Part shown: positions 55,447 through 64,000 of the stretch, piece after piece
Numbering within the stretch: position 1 is the first letter of the stretch
Layout: the number at the start of each line of letters is the position of its first letter
Assembly (NCBI GenBank): GCA_004565275.1
Contig: SDOX01000009.1
Span: forward strand, 694,185-758,184
Source of the DNA: Nannochloropsis salina CCMP1776
Lineage: Eukaryota > Sar > Eustigmatophyceae > Eustigmatales > Monodopsidaceae
DNA: 64,000 nt
Direction: 5' to 3'
The notes under the pieces: generated by a model
The model's input: the letters and a program-made list of their open reading frames with translations, nothing else
The model's database searches: none
What the model was told of the DNA's origin: nothing
Position numbers and translations under genes: made by a program

Positions 55447-56558
55447 GTGCTACGTCATTTACTGCAACTCGTTCACAAATTCTATATTTAAATAAAACTT
55501 GGCAAATTAAAAAAAAAGTCTCGTGGGTGTGCATGCTCGATCGAGTTTATATAGAAACTATCTCTTCTGCTTTCCTACGTTTCTGGGGATATTCACGGAC
55601 CAGTGATATCTTGGTGAGGCGAAGCGTTCTTGAAGGGATGAGAAGGTCAAATGGCGTATACGAGAACGTATATGACGGGGGGGGGGGTTGAGACATGGGA
55701 GGAAAAATAGCTACATATAGTGAAGGGCCTGAGCAGGGAAATGTGTCAGCTATGTATTGGATGAATAGTGCATGAATACGAACGACCAAAATCAGCCCAA
55801 ATCCACGAAGACATGGTTTTGTATGGAAAATTCGGACTCTTTCATTGCTGGAAATGGTAGGACTTAAAGCTCCGAAATTGAACCGAGAATTGCGGTGACG
55901 ATAAATACAAATACCGAGTATGTCAGGACTAAAAAAAATCCTACGCTTGCATCGAGAAGTTTCAAAAGATGCTAATATCAAAAAAAGCGATTCTTACGCG
56001 AGAGAGAGAGCTCGCAAGGGAGGGGAAAATCACCGCTTTCCATTCACGATTTCTTTCACATTGCAATAGCGTGTTTGTTTGTTTGTGTGTCTGTGTACGT
56101 AAACTTCCAAGAATCCCTCTATTGGCTTCGTTTATCCTTTCAAGACTTGAAAATGTTGTCCCAATGCCTGGCATCCCACCTTCCGATGCATGGACGTGAA
56201 AAAAGTGCATTTTCTCGATCGGAAAGAGATGGCTGTCGCTTCGTGGGAGCAATACGTCAGCCCCTGGAACGAGGCCCGCAAAATAAATGTCAGCGCACGC
56301 CTGTTGCCAGGAACGTGGCCACACTGGTCTGACAATTTCCATGCGTGGTGTGTACGTGTTTATGTGGGCGAGTGAAGTTCGTATGCGGTGAAAATTCGCA
56401 AGTTGACCGAACTTTTAAGGGATTTTTTTAATTCCACCGTTGGAGTCTGCCTCTTTCCGGATGACCGAACCTGCCACGGATTTCGTCTGCCAGCATTTCT
56501 CCTCGCACAAACACTCCTTCTCAACCATGTATGTTGCACAGGCCCAGCATCCAGGGCC
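55447..56558. other. Intergenic with possible polyadenylation signal
   Basis: AATAAA at 55491-55496 lies 45 bases past the beta-propeller stop and is followed by an A run. A run of G at 55677-55687 follows. The remainder leads to the phosphoesterase start; its frame is open from 56388 but lacks an ATG before 56559. Confidence 0.5.
55491..55496 (+). terminator. Candidate polyadenylation signal
   Basis: AATAAA 45 bases after a stop codon on the same strand, with AT-rich flanks. Position fits; function is not shown. Confidence 0.45.
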
Positions 56559-59500
56559 ATGGTGTGGTGCAATGGTTCTCTCAGCGGAGGTGAAGGAGAT
56601 GATTTGCCGCTGACACGTGGTGCTGGCACCTGGGAAGGAGGCTACTCAGCCGTCTGCGAGGCTGAAACTACACTTCCGAGTATCTCGGAAAGGGTCTCAA
56701 CGCTGGAAATGCAACCGGACAGGAATCCTCCCACGATCACGAGAACTGCAAGCAACCTGCGAACAGGCAATGCATTTTTCAGTGCGGCATCGGCCCTCCC
56801 TAGTTGGCCGTGGCGCCCTGCGCCCGGGCGGAGAGAGAGACAATCTCACCTCCTGTACGCTTCCGTATTTTTGGTCGTGGGGGCGTTTTTGCTTGGTGTG
56901 GGAGTATGGATCGGTCAGTCCAGGGCCATCATCAGCAGGAGTGAAGGCAGTGTCAATTTCTTTCCTCCCTCGGGGCTTGGCCAGGTCAAAGCCGACTGGC
57001 CGACCCACTCCTTGCTTGGAAACACGTGGGCTCCGCGAGACGTGGAGCCGCTCTTTACTGCCTATCACTTTACGGACGCCCATATCGAGCCGTTGTACGG
57101 TACGAAATCGCATGTGGTGGAAACGTGGTCGAACGGACGGGGTGTCCTCGGAAGATGTCTCTTGCCGTCGTCTCCCTTTCTGTGAACCGTGTCCTTGTCG
57201 CGTACAAATCCCTCTTCTTCCTTGTCATTTCCTGCTCGCCGGGTCATTCAGAACCTGCGCATCCCTTTCTTCACCCTGAAGATGTCTATTGCCGTCGTCT
57301 CCCCCTCTGTGAACCGTGTCCTTGTCGCGTACAAATCCCTCTTCTTCCTTGTCATTTCCTGCTCGCCGGGTCATTCAGAACCTGCGCATCCCTTTCTTCA
57401 CCCATTCTTTTACGTCCCGGCTCCCTTTCTCAGATAAACACGTGGTGGTGAAAGGCAATTGCCGCAAGCCCGATTGTTGCAAGAAGGGGGAAAATGTCTG
57501 CGAAGCTTTTACCTACGACGAATCGGAGCTCCCCACCCTCGGTTGCGACCCCCCCGTCTCCCTGCTTGAAGGCGTCCTTGAGGCCATGCAGGCCGTGGAC
57601 CCTGAGGTCTCTTATGTCCTCTTTACGGGCGACATGAACGCGCACCGTGAGTGACTCAACCTCCCACCCGCCCTCCCTCCCTCCTGCCTTCCCTCCTTCC
57701 CTCCCTCCTGTCCATTCCTTCCCTTTCCAGACTGTTTGAGTCCGCCCATTGCCTTTTTCGTGCCATGAATGTGATGGCCTTCATTTCCACAGGCGTGTGC
57801 TTCCCCTGGAACCCCCCCCCCCCGTCTCATACCGCCTCCGATTACCTCCCACTCCCTTGTATGTCCTCCATATTCAGACCTCTGCAACGAAGAGCTCGTT
57901 CGAACCACCCAAAATGAATTCATGCGCCGGGTCCACCGGGCGCTACCGCACTTGCCTTTCGTCTACGCAATTGGAAACGTGAGTGTTGCTCTCCTTCCCC
58001 CATCCCCGACTTCTCCCCCAATCCTTTCTCCCTTCTTCCCACCCTCCTCCTTGCATCCATCCGCCTCCCTCACCTTCTTCCTACCTTCGCCAAAAGCTGC
58101 TCAGTGAGAAACTTCCTGTGGCATTACTTCCCACGCCGCTCATGCCCTCCCTCCCTCCCCCCCTCCCTCCTTGCCCCCTCTCCCCTCTAGAACGATCTTT
58201 GGCCGAACAGCAAAAACTCAGAGCATAACTTCGAAGCTTTGTTTCAGGTGCAGCTCAAACACTGCCCCCAATGTGCCATATTCCAAGGTACGAGGGGCGA
58301 GAACGCGCCACAGAATTGACATGGGATGTGCACTAGCATAACATCCTTTCGAGATGAATTCGTATACTATCCCAGATTCCCTGAATGAGAACAAAATCAT
58401 TTTTGACTAAACGACCATTAAACCTTTCCTGGCTGAATATGCACAACGTCCTTAAGGGGGTGGGAACTGCCCAAGGTCTCAATCCCTTTCCTGCGTCCTC
58501 TCCATCCCTCCCAGGCACCGAAGAGGAAAAAACCGATAATGCCCGCACCTTCCGCGCCGGCGGTTACTACCGCTTCCGGGACCGTGCCAAGCACGTGCGC
58601 ATCCTCGTGGTGAACAGCGGGCTCTGGGCGCCGCGGTACGACAACTCGGACCTGCCGCGTGCTCTGCCCGACGCACACATGGTGGGTGCACGTCGGCGGC
58701 GTGGCTCCGGGACGTTCTACCTCCCCCCCATGGCGATGCCCATCTCATGCATTCCATGCCTGCCTTTACTATCTTCTAGGACTGGGTGGAGAATGAGCTG
58801 GAGGCGGCAAAGGAGGGCGGGGAGCAGGTCGTCCTCATCTCGCACATCCCCCCCGGGCACGTGAGGCACTCGGCGGATTGGCACGAGCGGTTTCTCGACC
58901 GTTACATTGCCTTGTGCACGTAAGGAGGAAGGAGGAGAGGGTAGAGGATGATGGCAGGACGAGAAAGGGGGAGGGAGAGACTTGAACATGCTCTGGGCTC
59001 TCTTCGCCTCGGACTGTCCTGCGCAAAGGGATTGTCTCCCCGAGCCTCATAGTCCCTCCCCCCCTCCCCTCCCTCCCTCCCTCCCTCCCTCCCTCCCCTC
59101 CTCTCTCCCTTCCTCCTCCAGCCGCTTTGCCGGCACAATCACCGCCCAGCTCTACGGGCACCACAGTAAGGAATACATTCGGTCCTTTTCACCGGAGGTG
59201 GGCGTGCTCGTCTCGGCCGGCGTGACGCCCTTGGGGGGAGGGTCTTTAACCTACCCGGGGGAGAAAGACGCTGCCAACCCCACCTTCCGCCATTTAATAT
59301 TCACAAAATCAGGTAGGCTTTTGATTGCGTGCTTGCCATGTCGTGGTACCTGGAGGGAAAACAGGGAGGAGATGAACCGTCCGCGCCATGGGGCTCAGCC
59401 CGTAGAGGGACGTCGGGGATTCCCCCCCCCGGGGGCCATTGTCGCGGTCCCAGGGCTGAGAGATGAACCGAAGGCTTCCCTCCCTTCCTCTTTCCTGTCC

Positions 59501-60384
59501 TCTTTCCCTCCCTTGCTCCAGGATTTTACGACATGTGGAGTTTCTATCTCGATCTGTCCAGTGGGGAGCGCGAGCGATTCCTGGGCGAGAAGAAGCCAAG
59601 AACCAGCAAGACAACCCCGGCGACGCTTGGGGAGAAAGCACGGGAGGAAAGTGTTGGGGGTGGGTTCCTCTTTCCCTCCTCCACGCGGAAAGAGAAGGAT
59701 CGGGAAGCCTTCGTGTCCGCGCTGGAAAGCGCCGCTGCCGCTACCCCGGTGACGGCCATGGGAAGGGCTGACAAGCGTGGGGTCTCGGCCAAGTTTCTGG
59801 AGGCAGTGAAGGCAGCGAACAGCAAAGGATGGGTGAGTGGGTAGCACGTGAGGGTCAGAAGGGACGGGAGGGAGGGCGGCGGGAAGTGGGAAGGATGGGG
59901 GTAGGGGTCGAAACGGAGGGAAGGCAGTGAGGACATGGGGAAGGAGGAGCCGCTTCTTGAGAAGAAGGGAGGGAGGGAGGGTGAGAAGGAGGGACGGGAA
60001 GCGAGAGAAGAATAGGAAAGGCTTGAATGCCGTCTGTGTCCTGGCCGCTGCCCCTCTTACCCCCCGCATGGTTTCCTCCCTTTCCTTCAGGACCTAATGT
60101 ACTCCTTCCGCCAGACCTACAAATGCCCCGACGTCTCTCCCGCCTCCATCCACCTGGCCGCGGACCGGATCCTGCGGGACTCGCATTATACGACTCGCTA
60201 CGAAATGTACCTGGGCGGGTTACATTCCCCACATCGCCTGATTACTTGTGACGTCCATACCCGGACCTGGGACTCGGAGGAGGTGGAAACGTGTTTCGAT
60301 CGACTCTGTCTGTACGATGTCAGCCAAGAATGCGCCGCCTTAGAGCCGAAAAAGAAGAAGAAGCACCATCATCAGATGGTTTGA
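56559..60384 (+). CDS. Acid sphingomyelinase-like / endopolyphosphatase-type phosphoesterase, membrane anchored
   Basis: A calcineurin-like metallophosphoesterase of the acid sphingomyelinase-like (SMPDL3) and PPN1 endopolyphosphatase group. Nine exons: 56559-57099, 57434-57646, 57878-57978, 58191-58287, 58515-58681, 58780-58919, 59122-59312, 59522-59832, 60091-60384. All junctions are GT-AG and phases match, giving 684 residues. A single membrane segment near residue 110 (LYASVFLVVGAFLLGVGVW) makes it type II. Metal-site motifs in order: HFTDAHIEPLY (D-x-H), LFTGDMNAH, YAIGNND, VVLISHIPP and LYGHHSKEY. The third motif reads GNND where sphingomyelinases have GNHD. The lumenal or vacuolar catalytic domain is followed by a Lys/His-rich C-terminus. 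Substrate (phosphodiester lipid, nucleotide or polyphosphate) is not decided. Confidence 0.83.
57151..57403 (+). repeat. 127-bp tandem duplication in an intron
   Basis: Two copies, 57151-57277 and 57278-57403, differ at about two positions. They lie wholly inside the first intron (57100-57433) of the phosphoesterase gene. Confidence 0.9.
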
Positions 60385-61100
60385 TGAGCTTTCGGAGATT
60401 GGAGGCGCAAGAAAGGTAGATCTCCGTGCGGGTTTCGTGAGGGAGAGCGTTGAAAATAATCCCTCGCGCTTTTTGCAGTGGGAAAAAAAGCTTTTACACC
60501 ATATATGCAGATGTCTTCTTTCGATGTTGCGTATGAGTGTCAAACGAAGACTATTGGATAGTATTTTGGGGGGGAAATTACCGGACAAAGCATTCTCCTC
60601 AGAGGGATGCCATTGAGACGTGTACATTAGACCTAAAATAATCGCGGTGAAGAGGCCGGATTTATGTATCGCTCAACGAGAAAAGACTGACGGGACATGA
60701 GCAGGATGAGGGCATAAAATTTGACCGTACACGGTAAAGAACGAACTGGATGCATTTTTTTAAGCACGCCAAGTGCCTCTGTGTTTAGTTGACTTCCCAT
60801 TCAACCTCCCGCCTGAGAGATCAAGACATTTCTTTTTCATCGTAGCACAGCCCCTCTTCTACAAGTTCTTGGTCCGTGTCTCAACGATTATGACCCTGTT
60901 CATTCATAATCATGTCCCGCAGGAGTTACATGATATCGTTTTGGTCAGAGAGTTCTGTAAAACTAGCTATAAAGAACGTCAAGTCAGACCCGTCGGCGTC
61001 GGCGAGCGTCGGAACATCACATGGCAATGCTCACTTCTTTTCATTTTGATATCGATTTATCGCGCCATTCTCTTTCTAAGGTGCTCGGTCAATTGGGTGA
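60385..61100. other. Intergenic, same-strand neighbours
   Basis: Contains the 3' end of the phosphoesterase transcript and the GUCD1-like promoter. No gene seen. Confidence 0.5.
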
Positions 61101-62405
61101 ATGGGCAGTAATGTATCTCGCAGCACAAGTACGACAGACTCCACCACTGCTCCCACCGGTTTCACGTCGTCTTCTTCGCCATCAAACAACGTGGTAGACC
61201 TGTATGGCGGAACAAAGGAGCTGAAAGACGACATTTCTACACTTATCGTGCGCCTGAGAGGGGTATCGGATGAGAAAGACAGGGCCATACCGACTAGAAA
61301 TGGAGGCGATCATCGAACCGTACGTGAGGAAGTCCACAGCACTGCCAATGCGAGGGTTGGGCATATTGAAAGAGGAGGAACCCACCTTTGCCTCCAACAC
61401 ATCCCCCAACAAGCAACCTGGGACTGTGGCATCGCTTGTTTGCAGATGATATTGACCCATGTCGCGGCCTCTGCCCCTTTCTCCTCCCTCTCGATCCCTC
61501 CTTCCCGGGATGCCCTGCTCGCCCGCGTTGGGACCCGGTCGATCTGGACCATCGACTTGCTCTACCTGCTTAAGCCGTACCTGACAGGGAGTCAGCGCGC
61601 AGTCTTCCTTGTCACCGCATCCCCCGGCGTCTGCGTCCGGCATGCGACGCTGTCTTACTACACCAAGGCGGGGCAATTCGGGGTGGACAGGAAGCGAGTC
61701 CTCCGACTTTTTCGAGCCGCTCTTGGGAATGGACTCAGGGTCTACGAAGGGAGGCTATCCTGGGAAGACTTGAGGGATTTGGTGTGCACAGGGCGGGTTT
61801 TGCTCGTCCTGCTCGTCAACCAACGGCTGCTCCCTTCCTCCTCCTCCCTACCCTCTGCCCCTTCCTCCCTCCCTTCCTCTCCTCCTCCCGGCGCCACCTC
61901 CGTGACGCCCAAACCACTGACAACCGAAGCGTCCTCCTCCTCCTCGATTCCCATCTTCTCTTCCGACGAGCGACAGTCTCAGCATGAGCAGGGGCCGCAC
62001 TCAGAGACAGGCGCCTCGTCATCCTCAATGGACTCCCCATCCTGCAACGCCCTGAATGCTGACCCTCCTTCCTCCTTCCTTCCTTCCCTGCCCCCGGCAT
62101 TGCCCCCTCCCTCTTCCTCCTCCGCAGCCTACTGCGGCCACTACATCCTTATCACCGGCTACCGCCCAGCATCCCCCCCTCCCTGCCTCCCTTCCTCCCC
62201 CCCTTCCTCCCCATCAACCACTTCCGGCGCTGGCTTTTTCCTCTACAAGGACCCGGCCAAGGCCCCTCTATCACCAGGGGAGCAGGAGGGGAAAAGGGGA
62301 GGGACGGAGCAAGAGTGCAGGGATCACCTGATCGAGGTATCGGCACTGGAGAAGGCGAGGCGGGCTGAGGGCACGGACGAAGACATCCTGGTGGTGGAAG
62401 TGTAG
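61101..62405 (+). CDS. GUCD1: GUCD1-like papain-fold protein, possibly N-myristoylated
   Basis: Homologue of guanylyl cyclase domain-containing protein 1, a small papain-like-fold family despite its name. Blocks in order: IPQQATWDCGIACLQMIL with the conserved Cys, SIWTIDLLYLL, ATLSYYTKAGQFGVD, LVLLVNQRLL, then CGHYILITGYRP and the C-terminal GTDEDILVVEV. In animals GTDEDILLI closes the family domain. A Pro/Ser-rich insertion of about 95 residues (nt 61825-62120) splits the fold before CGHYILI. The protein starts MGSNVSRS, with Gly2 and Ser6 as in N-myristoylation sites; the rest of the first 90 residues is Ser/Thr-rich. Single exon. Biochemical activity of the family is unsettled. Confidence 0.8.
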   Translation: MGSNVSRSTSTTDSTTAPTGFTSSSSPSNNVVDLYGGTKELKDDISTLIVRLRGVSDEKDRAIPTRNGGDHRTVREEVHSTANARVGHIERGGTHLCLQHIPQQATWDCGIACLQMILTHVAASAPFSSLSIPPSRDALLARVGTRSIWTIDLLYLLKPYLTGSQRAVFLVTASPGVCVRHATLSYYTKAGQFGVDRKRVLRLFRAALGNGLRVYEGRLSWEDLRDLVCTGRVLLVLLVNQRLLPSSSSLPSAPSSLPSSPPPGATSVTPKPLTTEASSSSSIPIFSSDERQSQHEQGPHSETGASSSSMDSPSCNALNADPPSSFLPSLPPALPPPSSSSAAYCGHYILITGYRPASPPPCLPSSPPSSPSTTSGAGFFLYKDPAKAPLSPGEQEGKRGGTEQECRDHLIEVSALEKARRAEGTDEDILVVEV

Positions 62406-62935
62406 ATAGAAGCTCAAGATAAGTCCTTTCATGGCTGTACATGGGGGAATACTTTCGACAGAGGGGAAGGGGTAGGAAGGGGGTGGCACATAGCCTGCAT
62501 GTACAGCGCAAGGCAGGTACAGTAAGGAATCGACAGGGAAAAAACTGGTATCGCCCGTCGTAAGCAGGGCGTTAAACCTCTTGTTTTCTTTCCATTTCCT
62601 TCACGGATCCATCTCCGCAATCCCATGCATTAGCTCCCCCCTGTCGACCAGCCACCTGCAGCTGACGACGGCTGGGGACACGCTTCGGAAGGACAGGAGG
62701 GAGGGCGGGAAGAAGGGCAGGGAGGGAAGCAAGGAGTAGAGAAGGAGCTAGCAAGGGTCTCGCCCAGACTTCCGCAGTATCCGGGAACTTGCTAGCTCCT
62801 CCACCCTCTTCTCGCTTTTCGTGTATCGCCCACAGCCCTTTCTTCTGGGCGGAAATACTAACCCTCCCCGCTCATCCATCGACTCCTTCACATCCTTCCT
62901 CCATCCTCCTCCCCCTCCGCCCGTGACATCCCGGA
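62406..62935. other. Intergenic, convergent
   Basis: It lies between the GUCD1-like and PUS7 stops. No gene recognised. Confidence 0.5.
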
Positions 62936-63961
62936 TCAAACCTCAGACTCGGCCTCCCCTCCCGCTCCCACCATGACCCAATCCCCTTCCTCCCCGTTTC
63001 CTCCTTCCACGTCTCCCTTCCTCCCTTTCAAAGCCGGCTCGGACACTTCTGGAACTTTCTCGGGGGTGTGGCCCGAGGAAGGGATGGAGGGCGGGCGGGA
63101 GGTCGGGCTGGGCCCCGGCTCGTTCAATTTCTTCATTTCGTGCGCAGTCGTGGAGACCTTCATCAGTTCCCTCAGGAGCATGGTCGCATATGTCGAAGGT
63201 GGGAGGGTGAACGACAGTATCAGCGCCCTCGAACCCACCCCCTCCTTCTCTGTTTCTCCCTCCCTCCCTCCTTCCTTCCCTCCTTCCTCCCCTCCCCTGG
63301 TCTCTTCCTCTTCTCCTCTCTCTCCTTTTGGCCCCCGCCGCAGCTCGCCCGCAAATCTATGCCAATACATGGGTAAGCCTCCCTCCCTCCCTCCCTCCCT
63401 CCCCCCCTCCCTCTCTTCCGCCTCTCTGCGGACCAGCACGTCCACGTCACTCTCGGCCAACCGCTCGGACGCCTGGTGGTAGCGAGCCAGCTTCCATCGG
63501 AAGTCCCCCGCCTTTTCCATGATTTTCCGGTAGTCCCCCCCCAGGGTGTACTCTGACTGGGCCTTGTTTTTGAAATCCTCGAGGGGGACCCCCCGCGCCT
63601 GACACAAGCGCGCGTAGTGCTCGCCCACCTCGTTGCTGGGGTAGACGACGTTCACGCCCGGCATGGGCAGCACCACCCGGTCCAGGGGCACCACGCCCGC
63701 TTTGTCTTCCTCCATTGTTACCTCCCGCACTTCCCTTTCGTACGAACGGGGCCAGACGCCCAATACCCCGCCCTCCCGCCCGCCCTCCCTCTCGCCCTCC
63801 CTCCCGCCCTCCGCCGGGCCCCCGTCCTCGTGCCGGAAGACCAAGTCACCCGCGACCGCCTTGGCACTCCCGTACCGTTGCAGCCGAAAGGAAGCGGCGA
63901 AATTCCAAATCTCGCTCTGGAACGCATGCAGGTACATGAGCTGGATGTTCTTGGGGATGGC
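62936..63961 (-). CDS. PUS7: PUS7/TruD pseudouridine synthase, C-terminal exon (partial)
   Basis: C-terminal part of the TruD-family tRNA/mRNA pseudouridine synthase PUS7. The visible exon starts at 63961 after a CAG acceptor; the catalytic Asp and the N-terminal half lie beyond the right edge. Family blocks: IPKNIQLMYLHAFQSEIWNF (YxHxxQSxxWN in animals), VAGDLVF, LPMPGVNVVYPSNEVG, GDYRKIMEKAGDFRW and FTLPPSTYATMLLRELMK, the typical C-terminal signature. Between VDVLVRRE and the signature a Gly/Glu-rich insertion of about 65 residues is encoded by GGGA-type repeats, all in frame. It may be an insertion or a retained intron. The last 60 residues are low complexity. Confidence 0.83.
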   Translation of the reverse strand, partial: AIPKNIQLMYLHAFQSEIWNFAASFRLQRYGSAKAVAGDLVFRHEDGGPAEGGREGEREGGREGGVLGVWPRSYEREVREVTMEEDKAGVVPLDRVVLPMPGVNVVYPSNEVGEHYARLCQARGVPLEDFKNKAQSEYTLGGDYRKIMEKAGDFRWKLARYHQASERLAESDVDVLVRREAEEREGGREGGREGGLPMYWHRFAGELRRGPKGERGEEEETRGGEEGGKEGGREGETEKEGVGSRALILSFTLPPSTYATMLLRELMKVSTTAHEMKKLNEPGPSPTSRPPSIPSSGHTPEKVPEVSEPALKGRKGDVEGGNGEEGDWVMVGAGGEAESEV

Positions 63962-64000
63962 CTGAGCAAGGATCAAGGGAGGGAGGGAGGGAGGGAGGGA
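63962..64000. repeat. GGGA-rich intron end at window edge
   Basis: (GGGA)n from about 63977 to the window end; on the minus coding strand it is the pyrimidine tract before the PUS7 exon. Confidence 0.6.

Noticed and set aside
57278-57437. Intronic duplication as a second coding exon
   Set aside because: Skipping it joins the D-x-H motif to the next conserved block in phase, and the encoded sequence has no family match.

Overview
The window is nuclear DNA of a eukaryotic alga, most likely a stramenopile (heterokont) and probably an eustigmatophyte of the Nannochloropsis/Microchloropsis type. The evidence is: genes with short GT-AG introns on both strands, no operons, and several proteins that start with a signal peptide followed at once by a short Ala/Phe-containing transit motif (TSTAFLNP, ATAFSFP, QAFAHG). 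That is the two-part presequence of plastids of secondary red origin. The plastid assignments rest on these presequences. The species is inference. No virus, transposon, CRISPR array or tRNA was recognised. An assembly gap of 100 N lies at 49517-49616.

Layout. 1-7 kb: the C-terminal half of a ZRANB3-like DNA repair protein (+), a DUF1995 plastid protein (-), and a TatD/TATDN3 hydrolase with one intron (+). 7-16.4 kb: an SFI1-like centrin-binding repeat protein (+), an unrecognised 705-residue protein (+), and a two-exon FHA/coiled-coil/RING/zinc-knuckle protein (-). 17.3-20.8 kb: a six-exon gene (-) encoding plastid pyruvate dehydrogenase E1 alpha and E1 beta as one 816-residue polypeptide. 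20.8-24 kb is gene-poor. 24-28.6 kb: a four-exon, 1335-residue GAF-like/poly-Q protein with seven WRKY19-type fingers (+).

30-36 kb: a RING-H2 ubiquitin ligase interrupted at a C11 run (-), exocyst EXO84 (+) and a frame-broken PHD-finger gene (+). 36-44 kb: an ABCG half transporter (+), an AT-hook protein with a single HGGG finger (-) and a single-cysteine MsrB with an apparent thylakoid-lumen signal (+). 45-51 kb: an eIF4E-family protein (-), MPDU1 (+) and a plastid beta-carbonic anhydrase crossing the gap (-). 51-64 kb: a Sec14-like protein (-), a tail-anchored beta-propeller-like protein (+), a nine-exon sphingomyelinase/endopolyphosphatase-type phosphoesterase (+), a GUCD1-like protein (+) and the C-terminal part of PUS7 (-).

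The genes do not form one pathway. Four of them point to the plastid (E1 fusion, carbonic anhydrase, MsrB, DUF1995). Others serve ordinary nuclear, secretory or translation roles. The strongest candidates for something new are the E1 alpha-beta fusion, the GAF/HGGG-finger regulator with its small AT-hook relative, and the probable lumenal MsrB. Exon joins were worked out by hand from GT/AG sites and reading-frame phase. None is backed by transcript data.
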